From positions 3,782,001 to 3,846,000 of the forward strand of contig CP042428.1 in assembly GCA_024207135.1 (NCBI GenBank): a stretch of DNA of 64,000 nucleotides. Reading direction: 5' to 3'. The notes under the pieces are model-generated. The model worked only from the letters and a program-made list of their open reading frames with translations. It searched no databases and was not told the origin of the DNA. Made by a program: the position numbers and the translations under genes. Positions 26,389 through 35,741 of the stretch are shown here, piece after piece. The DNA is from Arthrobacter sp. C2. Lineage in GTDB: Bacteria; Actinomycetota; Actinomycetes; Actinomycetales; Micrococcaceae. Every line of letters begins with the position of its first letter. Position 1 is the stretch's first letter.

Positions 26389-28742
26389 GCCAGTTATCCC
26401 AACGTCCAGACCTGCCCATCGTCGGGGAAGCCCATCCGCATGAATCGGCAGTGGGACATGTCACCGGAAGCGCCTTGTACACCGACGACCTGGACCGGCG
26501 GATGGTCGGTGTGCTGCACGCCTACCCGGTGCAATCCACCCAGGCACACGCAAGAATCCTGAACCTGGACAGTGACGGGGCCTACCGGGTTCCCGGCGTG
26601 GTCCGGGTGATCACTGCAACGGACATCCCCGGGGTCAATGACCAGGGGGCAAAACACGATGAACCAATGCTGCCGGTGGACGAGGTCATGTTCTACGGCC
26701 AGGCCGTGGCGTGGGTTCTCGGCGAGGACCTGGAAGCCGCCAAGGCCGGGGCGGCTGCCGTCGAGGTGGACTACGAACCGCTCGACTCGTTGATCACCTT
26801 GCAGGACGCAATCGCCGCGCAAAGCTTCCACGGAATCCAGCCGGTGATCGACAAGGGCGACAGCAAAGCCGCATTGAGGGACGCCGCGCACGTTTTTGAA
26901 GGGGAATTCGAATTCTCCGGGCAGGAACACTTCTACCTGGAGACCCAGAACTCGCTGGCCTTGGTGGACGAAAGCGGCCAGATGATGATCCATTCCTCCA
27001 CCCAGCACCCCACCGAAACCCAGGACATCGTCGCCCACATCCTGGGGATCCCCGCACACCAGATCACCGTCCAAGTGATACGCATGGGTGGCGCCTTCGG
27101 CGGCAAGGAAATGCAGTCGCACGGCTATGCCGCGGTGGCTGGCCTCGGGGCCCTGCTCACCGGACGGCCGGTGCGGGTGCGGCTGGACCGGACGGTGGAT
27201 ATCACCATGACCGGCAAGCGCCACGGTTTCCATGCCAGCTGGAAAATCGGTTTCGACGACGAAGGCAAGATCCTGGGCCTGGATGCGACCCTGACCGCTG
27301 ATGGCGGGTGGAGCCTGGATCTGTCCGAGCCGGTGCTGACCCGGGCCATGTGCCACATCGACAATGCCTACTGGATACCCAATATCCGGGTCCACGGCCG
27401 AGTTGCCAAATGCCACAAGACCTCGCAGACGGCGTTCCGCGGCTTCGGGGGACCACAGGGCATGCTGGTCATGGAGGACATCCTGGGGCGGGTGGCACCG
27501 CAACTCGGGATGAGCGCCCGGGAACTGCGTCGCCGAAACTTCTACGTCCAAGGCCAGGACACCCCCTACCACCAGCCGGTGCGCCACCCCGAACGGATGG
27601 AAGCCGCTTGGCAGCAGCTGCTGGACGGTGCGGAGATTGAACGTCGCGAGGCCGAGATTGCCCGGTTCAACAAGGATCACGAGCATGCAAAGCGGGCCTT
27701 GGCCCTGACCCCGGTGAAATTCGGGATCTCCTTCAACCTCACCGCGTTCAACCAGGCTGGCGCCCTGGTGCTGGTCTACAAGGACGGTTCGGTGCTGGTG
27801 AACCACGGTGGCACCGAAATGGGGCAGGGGCTGCACACCAAGATGCTGCAGGTGGCCGCCACCACGCTCGGAGTCACCCTCGACACCATCCGGATGGCAC
27901 CGACTCGTACCGACAAGGTCCCCAACACCTCGGCCACGGCAGCCAGTTCGGGCAGCGACCTGAACGGCGGGGCGGTGAAGGATGCCTGCGAACAAATCCG
28001 TGATCGGCTCGCCCAGGTAGCCGCGGTCAAGCTGGGCGTTCCCGCCCACGAGATCCGGTTCAGCCGAGGTACGGTCTCCAGCCTCGACGGACGCGAATCC
28101 ATCAACTGGAAGGATCTCGTCCACGCCGCCTACTTCCAGCGGGTCCAGCTGTCCGCCGCGGGCTTTTACCGGACCGAAGGGCTGCACTGGGACTTGGGCA
28201 TCATGAGGGGGGAACCATTCAAGTACTTCGCCTATGGGGCGGCGGCCAGTGAAGTGGAGGTCAGCCGTTTCGACGGTTCGTACACCCTGCGCCGGGTGGA
28301 TGTGGTGCATGACGTGGGAGATTCGCTCTCCCCGCTGATTGACCTGGGGCAGATCGAAGGCGGTTTTGTGCAGGGTGCGGGTTGGCTGACCCTGGAGGAC
28401 CTGCGCTGGGATACCAGCGACCGGCCCACCAGGGGGCGGCTGGCGACCCAGAGTGCCAGCACCTACAAGATCCCGAGCCTGTCGGAAATGCCCGAAGTCT
28501 TCAACGTCTCGCTTCTGGACAAAGCCCATGAAGAGGGCGCGGTCTACGGTTCCAAGGCGGTGGGGGAACCTCCGCTGATGCTGGCCCTGTCCGTGCGGGA
28601 AGCCTTGCGCCAAGCGATTGCCGGCTTTGCCCAACCCGGAACCGGTGTGGACCTGGCTTCGCCGGCGACGCCCGAAGCGGTGTTCTGGGCGGTCCAGGCG
28701 GCCCGCGAGACCAGCGAATTAGTCAGCCCGCGATCCTCATGA
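26385..28742 (+). CDS. xdhB: Xanthine dehydrogenase molybdopterin-binding subunit
   Basis: 785 residues. It holds the molybdenum cofactor and catalytic site that hydroxylates hypoxanthine and xanthine to urate. Visible blocks: the N-terminal ESAVGHVTGSALYTDD, the cofactor loops MGGAFGGKE and QTAFRGFGGPQG, and the C-terminal GSKAVGEPPLMLALSVREA, where the Glu of GEPP is the conserved catalytic base. Length is normal for XdhB. The start overlaps xdhA and the stop overlaps xdhC, each by 4 nt, indicating one coupled operon. Confidence 0.95.
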   Translation: MSQLSQRPDLPIVGEAHPHESAVGHVTGSALYTDDLDRRMVGVLHAYPVQSTQAHARILNLDSDGAYRVPGVVRVITATDIPGVNDQGAKHDEPMLPVDEVMFYGQAVAWVLGEDLEAAKAGAAAVEVDYEPLDSLITLQDAIAAQSFHGIQPVIDKGDSKAALRDAAHVFEGEFEFSGQEHFYLETQNSLALVDESGQMMIHSSTQHPTETQDIVAHILGIPAHQITVQVIRMGGAFGGKEMQSHGYAAVAGLGALLTGRPVRVRLDRTVDITMTGKRHGFHASWKIGFDDEGKILGLDATLTADGGWSLDLSEPVLTRAMCHIDNAYWIPNIRVHGRVAKCHKTSQTAFRGFGGPQGMLVMEDILGRVAPQLGMSARELRRRNFYVQGQDTPYHQPVRHPERMEAAWQQLLDGAEIERREAEIARFNKDHEHAKRALALTPVKFGISFNLTAFNQAGALVLVYKDGSVLVNHGGTEMGQGLHTKMLQVAATTLGVTLDTIRMAPTRTDKVPNTSATAASSGSDLNGGAVKDACEQIRDRLAQVAAVKLGVPAHEIRFSRGTVSSLDGRESINWKDLVHAAYFQRVQLSAAGFYRTEGLHWDLGIMRGEPFKYFAYGAAASEVEVSRFDGSYTLRRVDVVHDVGDSLSPLIDLGQIEGGFVQGAGWLTLEDLRWDTSDRPTRGRLATQSASTYKIPSLSEMPEVFNVSLLDKAHEEGAVYGSKAVGEPPLMLALSVREALRQAIAGFAQPGTGVDLASPATPEAVFWAVQAARETSELVSPRSS

Positions 28743-29545
28743 CCTGGATTGATACGGTGATGCGGCTTCGATCCCGTCGTGCCCCGGCGGTGTTGATCAC
28801 CCTGGTTGAAGTGCGCGGGCATGCACCTCGTGAAGCCGGAACCAAGATGGTTGCCACCATTGATGAGCTTTTTGAAACCATCGGTGGCGGCAACCTGGAG
28901 ATGACCGCGGTGGCACGGGCACGGCAAATGCTCACCGATTCGCAGGACGTGCCCGAAACCATGACCTTGCGGCTGAATGACAAGGCTCCGGCGACCTATG
29001 GCCGGCAATGCTGTGGAGGCGAAGTGACGATTTTGCTGGAACCGATGGCAGTGCCCGAAGCAGTGGCGATCTTCGGCGTTGGCCATGTGGGCCTCGAACT
29101 TGCCCGCATCCTTTCACGACAAGACATTGAACTGTACTTGAGCGACTCGCGTGCGGAAAACCTGCAGGGCTTGGAAGCGCTTGAACCGTCGGTGGCGCGA
29201 ATTCATCCGAGACCAGCCGTCATTGGCGAGGAGGTGCTCAGCCGGTTGCCCAGCGGAACGCACGTGCTGATCATGACCCATGATCACGCCGAGGACTTCC
29301 ATCTGTGCGATGCCGCGTTGCGGCATCCGAATCTTGGCTCGATCGGGCTGATCGGGTCGAACGCCAAATGGCAGCGATTTCGCAAGAACCTTGCGGACAG
29401 CGGCCATAAGGCAAATGCCATTGAGAGGATCGACTGCCCCATCGGGGACCCCGAGGTGGTCGGCAAGGACCCGGCCACCATCGCGGTTAGCGTGGCAGCA
29501 GACCTGCTCAAACGCATGAACAAGGTCAGCACTGTCAAAGTCTGA
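28739..29545 (+). CDS. xdhC: Xanthine dehydrogenase accessory protein XdhC
   Basis: 268 residues. XdhC binds molybdenum cofactor, supports its sulfuration and inserts it into XdhB. The N-terminal XdhC/CoxI domain shows APAVLITLVEVRGHAPREAG and the CCGGEV segment; the C-terminal Rossmann-like domain shows VAIFGVGHVGLELARIL and IGLIGSNAKWQRF. It overlaps xdhB by 4 nt. Maturation factors of this type are usually encoded directly behind their enzyme, as here. Confidence 0.92.
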   Translation: MTWIDTVMRLRSRRAPAVLITLVEVRGHAPREAGTKMVATIDELFETIGGGNLEMTAVARARQMLTDSQDVPETMTLRLNDKAPATYGRQCCGGEVTILLEPMAVPEAVAIFGVGHVGLELARILSRQDIELYLSDSRAENLQGLEALEPSVARIHPRPAVIGEEVLSRLPSGTHVLIMTHDHAEDFHLCDAALRHPNLGSIGLIGSNAKWQRFRKNLADSGHKANAIERIDCPIGDPEVVGKDPATIAVSVAADLLKRMNKVSTVKV

Positions 29546-29672
29546 CCCTCAGCCGTTCGGCCTGGTGGATGTGTGGGCTGTTTACGGCAAAATCCAACTA
29601 TTTCCATGAGTGGCGCCCAACCGGGGTGCCACCGGGGAATTCGTGCACCCAAAAATGACGAGGAGGTCCTCT

Positions 29673-31214
29673 GTGCGTGCTGCAGAAGGGCAGGCCATGC
29701 GTGGTTCAAGGCCAGAAGACGAAAAATTGCCGATTGGTCGCAGTTTCACCTACGGGTTGCAACACGTGCTGACCATGTATGGAGGAATCATTGCCCCGCC
29801 CCTGATCGTTGGCGGTGCCGCGGGACTCACCCCGGCCGAACAAGGCGTGCTGGTGGCCAGCTGCCTGTTTATTGGTGGGCTTGCCACGATCTTGCAGACG
29901 ATTGGGCTCCCGTTCTTTGGTGCGCAATTGCCCCTCGTCCAAGGAGTTTCCTTTGCCTCGGTGGCCACCTTGGTGGCCATTGTCAACGGCGGTGGTGGCA
30001 TGCCGGCGGTGTTTGGTGCGGTGCTGGTTGCCTCGGTGATCGGATTCGTTATCGCGCCATTCTTTGCCAGGATAATTCGGTTCTTCCCGCCGGTGGTCAC
30101 CGGTGTGGTGATCACGATGATCGGCCTGTCACTGACCCCGGTGGCAGCCAATTGGGCCATGGGCGGGGACTCCGAAGCGAAGGACTACGGAAGTCTGGCC
30201 AATATCGGCTTGGCGGCAGTGACCTTGCTGGTAGTGCTGCTGCTGTCCAAGGTCGGCTCGGCCGCGATTTCCCGACTTTCGATCCTGTTGGCCATCGTCA
30301 TTGGCACGGTGATTGCCGCGCTGAGCGGGATGGTGGATTTTTCCATGGTGTTCGAAGGCCCCTTCTTTGCGGTCCCGACCCCGTTTGCCTTCGGCTGGCC
30401 GGTCTTCGAGATCGGCGGCATCATCTCCATGACCATCGTGGTGTTGGTGACCTTGACCGAAACCACGGCGGACATGCTGGCTGTCGGTGAAATCACCAAA
30501 TCCAAGGTGAATTCCAAACGGATTGCCGATGGGTTGCGCGCCGATATGGCTTCCTCGATTGTTGCCCCGATTTTCAACACCTTTACACAGACGGCGTTTG
30601 CGCAGAACGTGGGGCTGGTGGCCATTACGGGCATCACCAGTCGGTTTGTGGTGGCTGCCGGTGGCGGCATCCTGGTGGTTCTCGGGTTGCTGCCGGTGTT
30701 GGGACGCGTGGTCGCCGCGGTGCCCGCTCCGGTACTGGGTGGAGCGGGAATCGTACTCTTTGGAACCGTCGCAGCCTCGGGCATTCGCACCCTGGCGACA
30801 GTCAAGTATGACGGGTTGAACCTGGTGATTGTGGCCGCGTCCATTGCCTTCGGATGCTTGCCGATCGTCAGCCCGACCTTCTACAACAGCTTTCCTGACT
30901 GGTTCTCCACCATTTTTGCCTCGGGGATCTCTTCAGGCACGCTCATGGCCGTGGTGCTGAACCTGCTGTTCAACGAAATGAAATTTGGCACACCAGCCAA
31001 GGATGCCTCGGTCTTTGCCGCGGCCCCGCCGCGGGTCGTTTGCCAGGACGACATCTGCGCCTTGCTTGACGGCGACCAATATGCCGACGGCAAGCTGATC
31101 GACAAGGAAGGGCGCGAAGTTCCTGTGGTCACCCAGGAGGAATATGCCCAGATCGAGACCGGTGACATGGACAGGCCGGTCCCGAGAAAACACGAAGGCG
31201 GTGCTGGAGAGTAG
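29673..31214 (+). CDS. NCS2-family xanthine/uric acid permease
   Basis: 513 residues with about 14 hydrophobic segments of the nucleobase-cation-symporter-2 family. The NCS2 opening GLQHVLTMYGGIIAPPLIVGG is followed by GVSFASVATLVAI, and the family motif region lies around FTQTAFAQNVGLVAITGI (residues about 325-342). A GTG at 29673, seven bases after GAGGAGG, is preferred; earlier in-frame starts from 29610 have no such site. It imports xanthine, hypoxanthine or urate for the adjacent xanthine dehydrogenase. A long hairpin follows the stop. Confidence 0.88.
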   Translation: MRAAEGQAMRGSRPEDEKLPIGRSFTYGLQHVLTMYGGIIAPPLIVGGAAGLTPAEQGVLVASCLFIGGLATILQTIGLPFFGAQLPLVQGVSFASVATLVAIVNGGGGMPAVFGAVLVASVIGFVIAPFFARIIRFFPPVVTGVVITMIGLSLTPVAANWAMGGDSEAKDYGSLANIGLAAVTLLVVLLLSKVGSAAISRLSILLAIVIGTVIAALSGMVDFSMVFEGPFFAVPTPFAFGWPVFEIGGIISMTIVVLVTLTETTADMLAVGEITKSKVNSKRIADGLRADMASSIVAPIFNTFTQTAFAQNVGLVAITGITSRFVVAAGGGILVVLGLLPVLGRVVAAVPAPVLGGAGIVLFGTVAASGIRTLATVKYDGLNLVIVAASIAFGCLPIVSPTFYNSFPDWFSTIFASGISSGTLMAVVLNLLFNEMKFGTPAKDASVFAAAPPRVVCQDDICALLDGDQYADGKLIDKEGREVPVVTQEEYAQIETGDMDRPVPRKHEGGAGE

Positions 31215-31245
31215 ATTCATGCCCTGACAGGACCTTGTCGGTCGC

Positions 31246-31295
31246 TGCCGAGGCTGTCTTGCCCCACCCGCCGGTGACGCAAGACAGCCTCGGCA
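31246..31295 (+). terminator. 17-bp stem hairpin after the xdh/permease operon
   Basis: TGCCGAGGCTGTCTTGC (31246-31262) and its exact reverse complement (31279-31295) surround a 16-nt loop. No T-run follows. Probable end of the purine operon. Confidence 0.7.
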
Positions 31296-31429
31296 TGACC
31301 GGGGCCTGACACTGGACTAGCAGGCGGTTGGCATTTCATGGCCAGAACCTGATTCATGAAGCTGCACGGACGAATCAAGCCTTGCCGGTTGGAGCGCCGA
31401 GAACCCCGAAATAACCGCGACCGAAGTAC

Positions 31430-31861
31430 CTAGTCGGCCTCTGGCTGCGCCCCGAGGCGGAAATGGCGCCCCGAGATGTTCCTGACCTCGATCTTCACCC
31501 AGGATTCCTTCGGGGTCGGGATCCATGGGGAGACCCCTGAGCTGCGCGCCTCCTCGATCTCCGCGCTGGTTTGCAGCTGGTGCGCGTGTCCGTGGACCAC
31601 CACCGACCAGGCTTCGTCGGAGAGGATTCCGTCGGCCTCGAAGGCCACGGAATCGTGCACAGTCAGCGCCGCAAGCTTTTCGCCGGGAGCCGTGCGGATG
31701 TATATGGTCTTGCCCACCAGGCCGAAGTTGAGAGGGAAGATATCGACGGCGCCGCCCACCGCGGTGGCCAGTCGGCCGTGGGAGGTCCTCTCGAGCAGGC
31801 TCCAGGCCTGCTCTTCGGTCAGCATCAGTACGGGTTCATCTGCATCATGGTCAAACATCAT
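31430..31861 (-). CDS. Pyridoxamine 5'-phosphate oxidase-like flavin-binding protein
   Basis: 143 residues of the split-barrel PNPOx-like family. The pattern LLERTSHGRLATAVGGAVDIFPLNFGLVG, then IYIRTAPGEKLAAL, is typical of small FMN- or F420-binding proteins in actinobacteria. These are often redox or detoxification proteins of unknown substrate rather than true PdxH. The start is ATG 31861 or 31858. A palindrome lies 11 bp upstream of the start and probably controls the gene. Confidence 0.78.
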   Translation of the reverse strand: MMFDHDADEPVLMLTEEQAWSLLERTSHGRLATAVGGAVDIFPLNFGLVGKTIYIRTAPGEKLAALTVHDSVAFEADGILSDEAWSVVVHGHAHQLQTSAEIEEARSSGVSPWIPTPKESWVKIEVRNISGRHFRLGAQPEAD

Positions 31862-31871
31862 GTCTCTATAA

Positions 31872-31888
31872 TTCTACGAATTGTAGAA
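31872..31888. promoter_or_regulatory. Palindromic site TTCTAC-GAATT-GTAGAA
   Basis: A perfect 6-bp inverted repeat with a 5-bp centre lies just upstream of the PNPOx-like gene start. It resembles a small-repressor operator; the cognate regulator is not identified. Confidence 0.5.
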
Positions 31889-31990
31889 AAATACCAGAGG
31901 TGGCGACGGCCAGGTGAACTTTCCGGCAACGGGACCCAATTCATCCTTTCGATCCACTCCAGGTCCCCGGCTCATGAAAGACTGGGTTTC

Positions 31991-33073
31991 ATGGTCAAGG
32001 AAACAGGAGCCGAACGCGCCCGGCACATCGCCGCACGCTTCGAGGACCGCGCCCTGGAACTGCGCGCAGCACGGGCCCACGAGCGCGGCCTGGTGCCCAC
32101 CGTCCTGCCCTATACCGGCTACGGGCTCTCGGACCCGGCCAACGGCTGGGTCCGCATCTTCGCCCGCCTGGTGCTGGCCAAGCCCGGCGCGTTCGATGCC
32201 GGGCGCCACCGCGCCAAGGTCATCGCCGACGGGGTGCGCGGCTGGCGGAACTTCATTTCCCCGATCGTCCCGCACGGGCAGCTCGAAGTGCACATCAACG
32301 GCGAACGCTTTGCCGTGCAGGCCGACCGCGGGGGAGTGCTCGATGTCAAGGTCGCCGCCACGCTGGCACCGGGCTGGCACGAGATCACCCTGCACACCGA
32401 GGGTTCCGTGGCCGTGGCCGCCCCGGTCATGATGGTCGACGCGGCCGCCGAGTTCGGGTTGCTCTCCGACGTGGACGACACCATCGTGGTTACCGCGCTG
32501 CCACGCCCGCTGCTGGCCGCCTGGAATTCCTTCGTCCTGTCCGAGCACGCCCGGCTGGCCACCCCGGGGATGCCGGTGATGATGGAAAAGCTGATGCGCG
32601 ACAAGCCCGGCGCACCCACCTTCTACCTGTCCACCGGAGCCTGGAACGTCGCCCAGACGCTCACCCGCTTCCTCTCGCGCAACCTCTACCCGCAGGGCCC
32701 GCTGCTGCTGACCGACTGGGGACCCACCGACAGGGGCTGGTTCCGGTCGGGCATGCAGCACAAGGCCGACCAGCTGCGCCGGCTGGCCAACGAGTTCCCG
32801 GGCCTGAAGTGGCTGCTGATCGGGGACGACGGCCAACACGACCCCTACCTCTACGCCGAATTCGCCAGGCGCTACCCCGACCACGTCGCGGCGATCGTGA
32901 TCCGCCAGCTGACCCCCTCGGAGGCCGTGCTCGCAGGCGGGCGCAGCCAGGGGATCCTGAACTCCACCCCGGGGGTGCCGTGGGTGTACGAACCCGACGG
33001 GGCGCGCATCGCCGAAAAGCTTCAGGCGCTGGGCCTCATCAGCCCCGACGCCGAGCAAGGGCCGGGCCAGTGA
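31991..33073 (+). CDS. APP1-type phosphatidate phosphatase (DUF2183)
   Basis: 360 residues. The C-terminal APP1 catalytic domain begins with LLSDVDDTIVVTALPRPLL (residues about 155-173), the HAD-like DxDxT phosphatase motif, and continues with PTFYLSTGAWNVAQTL and LLIGDDGQHDP. Members related to yeast App1 dephosphorylate phosphatidate. ATG 31991 is chosen because family similarity begins there, although its ribosome-binding site is weak and the open frame reaches far upstream through the divergent gene. Its stop overlaps the thioesterase GTG start by 4 nt. Confidence 0.83.
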   Translation: MVKETGAERARHIAARFEDRALELRAARAHERGLVPTVLPYTGYGLSDPANGWVRIFARLVLAKPGAFDAGRHRAKVIADGVRGWRNFISPIVPHGQLEVHINGERFAVQADRGGVLDVKVAATLAPGWHEITLHTEGSVAVAAPVMMVDAAAEFGLLSDVDDTIVVTALPRPLLAAWNSFVLSEHARLATPGMPVMMEKLMRDKPGAPTFYLSTGAWNVAQTLTRFLSRNLYPQGPLLLTDWGPTDRGWFRSGMQHKADQLRRLANEFPGLKWLLIGDDGQHDPYLYAEFARRYPDHVAAIVIRQLTPSEAVLAGGRSQGILNSTPGVPWVYEPDGARIAEKLQALGLISPDAEQGPGQ

Positions 33074-33534
33074 ACGAACCCAAGCTCCGCGTCGAGGTCC
33101 CCATGCGCTGGGGAGACATGGACGCGTACGGCCACATCAACAACGTGAACCTGGTCCGCATGATGGAAGAGGCACGCATCGCCGGCTTCGGCGTGCCCGG
33201 CGGCACCGGCAAGCCCGGGATCGAGCCGATGGTCGACCTGTTCTCCGCGGTCCCGGAAAACACCCAGATCCTGGTGGTCGAGCACCGGGTGCGCTACGTC
33301 AAGCCGCTGGATTACCGCAACGTCCCGGCGCACGTGGATCTGTGGATCAGCGCCATCAAGGCCGCAAGCTTCGACATCTGCTACGAATTCCACGATCCGG
33401 TCGACGGCGGGGTGTGCGTACGCGCCGCCACGACCCTGGCGTTCTTTTCCGTCGAGACCCAGCGGCTGCTGCGGCTTTCCGCGGAAAACAAGGAAGCAAT
33501 GGCCCGCTTCGGGGCCGAGCCGATCTTCCGCTAG
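33070..33534 (+). CDS. 4HBT-type acyl-CoA thioesterase
   Basis: 154 residues with a hot-dog fold. The Asp-containing motif RWGDMDAYGHINNVNLVRMMEEAR near residue 14 is the active-site signature of 4-hydroxybenzoyl-CoA thioesterase-like enzymes. The GTG start overlaps the APP1-type phosphatase stop (GTGA), so the two are co-translated and may share a role in lipid or acyl-CoA turnover. The 3' end shares CTAG with the stop of a convergent gene. Confidence 0.85.
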   Translation: MNEPKLRVEVPMRWGDMDAYGHINNVNLVRMMEEARIAGFGVPGGTGKPGIEPMVDLFSAVPENTQILVVEHRVRYVKPLDYRNVPAHVDLWISAIKAASFDICYEFHDPVDGGVCVRAATTLAFFSVETQRLLRLSAENKEAMARFGAEPIFR

Positions 33535-33965
33535 GAACGTTGCAGCTCGGCCGTCAACGCGTCGAAGTCCCGGGCCAGGGCCTCGTCCCGCTCGAAGCTG
33601 CACGGTTCAAGCGGCTCGGTGCTGAAGGAGAAGTAACCCAGCCCCGCGCTGCGCCGCGGGTCGGCCGGAAGCGCGAGCGCCTTGTTGTGGAAATTCACCC
33701 GGCCCAGCGAGACACCCTCGGGACGGGCGGGGGCAATGCGCAGGAGGTGCGCGATCACCGGAAGGTCGTGGGTGAAGACCTGGTGGTGCGCGCCGCCGGC
33801 AAAGACGTGCAGCGTGAGCCCCTGGACGGGGGAAACCATGACCTCCACGTCGGCCGGAACCCACAGGGTGGGTCGGGCCATCAGGGACTCGACCGCCCGC
33901 GGATTGGTGCGGTGGCCGGGGTGGAAGGACGTACAGGATCCGGACGGGCATGGCTGGTTGCGCAA
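33531..33965 (-). CDS. Conserved-looking protein of unknown function
   Basis: About 144 residues if translation starts at TTG 33965, which has GAAAGG some nine bases upstream; ATG 34028 in the same frame is an alternative. The region from RPTLWVPADVEV onward looks like a compact beta-rich domain ending in a charged helix. The frame has normal codon usage and runs tail-to-tail with the thioesterase gene, sharing 4 nt. No family is recognised. Confidence 0.5.
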   Translation of the reverse strand: MRNQPCPSGSCTSFHPGHRTNPRAVESLMARPTLWVPADVEVMVSPVQGLTLHVFAGGAHHQVFTHDLPVIAHLLRIAPARPEGVSLGRVNFHNKALALPADPRRSAGLGYFSFSTEPLEPCSFERDEALARDFDALTAELQRS

Positions 33966-34147
33966 GGGATGGCGCCTTTCGTGTGCTCTTGTCCCCGGGG
34001 CGGTTGCCGCCAAGGACCGCTTCGTCATCCGAACCACCCGTGAAGCATGGGGTTGGTGTGTCGCCGGGTCGGAGCCCATATCTGGCGCGCATCTCGTGAA
34101 GCTGGTTTCATCGTACCAAAACCGGGCTGAAGATTTAGGGTGAAGGT

Positions 34148-34759
34148 ATGAGACTGATCTTGATCCGCCACGGGCAGACCGCCTCGAACGTGGCGCAGGC
34201 CCTGGACACCGCAGCCCCCGGGGCGCCCCTGGATGAGACCGGGATTGCGCAGGCGCAGGCGCTGGTGGAGCGGTTGGGTGCCGAAGGGCAGGACGTCAAC
34301 GCGGTGTATTCCTCGACGTTGCTGCGCGCCACGATGACGGCCGGTCCGTTGGCGCAAGCCCGCGGCCTGGAAGTGGCCGAGCACGCCGGGCTCACCGAGA
34401 TCTCCGCCGGCGAACTGGAAATGCGCACCGACCGCGACGCCCAATTGGCCTACCGTGACGTGTTCTTCCGCTGGCTCTCGGGCGACCTTTCGGCCCGGGT
34501 CCCCGGCGGCGAGGACGCCCGCACCGCCCTGGATCGCTTCGACGCGGTCATCGAAGGGGCCAGGAACGCCGGGACCGGAAAGCTGGTGGTGGTCAGCCAC
34601 GCGGCCATGCTGGTGACCTGGCTTGCGTCCCGGAGCGCAAACTTCGACTCCAAGCTGCTGGCCCCCGTGCCGTTGGCCAACACCGGTGTAGTGACCCTGG
34701 AGAATGCGACGGGATCGAGTTGGAGGCTGCGCAGCTGGCAGGGCCGGCACCTGGACTAA
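34148..34759 (+). CDS. Histidine phosphatase (phosphoglycerate-mutase-like)
   Basis: 203 residues. The catalytic LIRHGQTASN is at the extreme N-terminus, with the phospho-accepting His in RHG. The second catalytic region GKLVVVSHAAMLVTWL near residue 150 supplies the other His. Members include phosphoglycerate mutase, CobC-like and broad phosphatases; the small size favours a phosphatase. It stands alone between a minus-strand gene and the siderophore-interacting protein. Confidence 0.88.
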   Translation: MRLILIRHGQTASNVAQALDTAAPGAPLDETGIAQAQALVERLGAEGQDVNAVYSSTLLRATMTAGPLAQARGLEVAEHAGLTEISAGELEMRTDRDAQLAYRDVFFRWLSGDLSARVPGGEDARTALDRFDAVIEGARNAGTGKLVVVSHAAMLVTWLASRSANFDSKLLAPVPLANTGVVTLENATGSSWRLRSWQGRHLD

Positions 34760-34849
34760 CGGCATTTTTTTGGGGACCGGGACCGCTTGTGCAGCGTGCT
34801 GGGTCTCGGGCACATGACGCGGGCATTGGCTAAGCAGGGGCTTGGTCGA

Positions 34850-34868
34850 TTAGGCTAGGCTTATCTTC
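34850..34868. promoter_or_regulatory. IdeR/DtxR-like iron box before the siderophore-interacting protein
   Basis: TTAGGCTAGGCTTATCTTC matches the 19-bp DtxR/IdeR consensus at 14 of 19 positions, including TTAGG and TAGGCT. It lies 24 bp upstream of the gene start, suggesting iron-dependent repression. Confidence 0.7.
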
Positions 34869-34892
34869 CCTAATCCACAAAGGCGGTAATTG

Positions 34893-35741
34893 GTGAGCAT
34901 CCAGCGTTCGGCACGTCCGGTTCGGCCCCAGGTTGTCCTCGAGGTTTTGGCCAGCGAGCAACTGTCCCGGCACATGATGAGACTGACCTTCGGTGGTCCG
35001 GGATTCGTGGATTTCCAGGACAAGGCGGTGTCGGACCGCTACGTGAAGATCCTCTTCGCCAAGCCCGAGCTCGGACTGGTGCCCCCGTACGACCTGGATG
35101 CCTTGCGTGAACAGTTGGCCCCGGAGGACTTCCCGGTACGGCGCACCTACACGCTGCGCCACGTGGACCTCGAAGCCCAAACCGTGCAGATCGACTTCGT
35201 CATTCACGGCGACCAGGGATTGGCCGGCCCATGGGCGCAGAACGCCACGATCGGCGACCAGATCTGCTTCAACAGCCCCGGCGGGCTCTACACGCCGAAC
35301 CCGGAATTCGACCGGCACCTGCTCATCGGCGACGAGACGGCGCTTCCGGCGATTTCCGCCGCCGTCGAGGACATGACCCAGGAGATGGTTGGTGACATCT
35401 ACCTCGAGGTATCCGGTCCCGAAGACGAGGTCCAGCTGGATGTGCCGACCGGAGTTACCGTGCACTGGCTGCACCGGGGCGGGTACTTCACCCCGGAAAA
35501 CACCAAGCTCGAGGAAACCGTACGCAACGCGCAATGGCACGAAGGCAGTGTCCAGGTCTTTGCCCACGGCGAGCGGGAGACCATGAAGTCGCTGCGGGCC
35601 TACCTCAATGGCGAGCGCGGCGTGGACCGCCGGGCCATGTCGTTGTCGGCCTACTGGGCCTATGGCCGAGCCGAGGATGAGTTCCAGGCCGAGAAGAAGA
35701 CTCCCGTCGGGCAGATCTTCCCCGAGGCGCTTAGCGCCTAG
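34893..35741 (+). CDS. Siderophore-interacting protein (FAD-dependent ferric reductase)
   Basis: 282 residues of the SIP/ViuB family. The FAD-binding block VRRTYTLRHVD matches the family's RxYTxR pattern; DFVIHGDQGLAGPWAQNA follows, and a C-terminal YWAYGRAEDEF carries the NAD(P)H-domain WxxGR-type signature. It reduces ferric siderophore or heme-derived iron in the cytoplasm. GTG 34893 with AGGCGG upstream is chosen; TTG 34890 is adjacent. The iron box in front and the heme genes behind support the role. Its 3' end overlaps hmuV by 11 bp, convergently. Confidence 0.9.
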   Translation: MSIQRSARPVRPQVVLEVLASEQLSRHMMRLTFGGPGFVDFQDKAVSDRYVKILFAKPELGLVPPYDLDALREQLAPEDFPVRRTYTLRHVDLEAQTVQIDFVIHGDQGLAGPWAQNATIGDQICFNSPGGLYTPNPEFDRHLLIGDETALPAISAAVEDMTQEMVGDIYLEVSGPEDEVQLDVPTGVTVHWLHRGGYFTPENTKLEETVRNAQWHEGSVQVFAHGERETMKSLRAYLNGERGVDRRAMSLSAYWAYGRAEDEFQAEKKTPVGQIFPEALSA

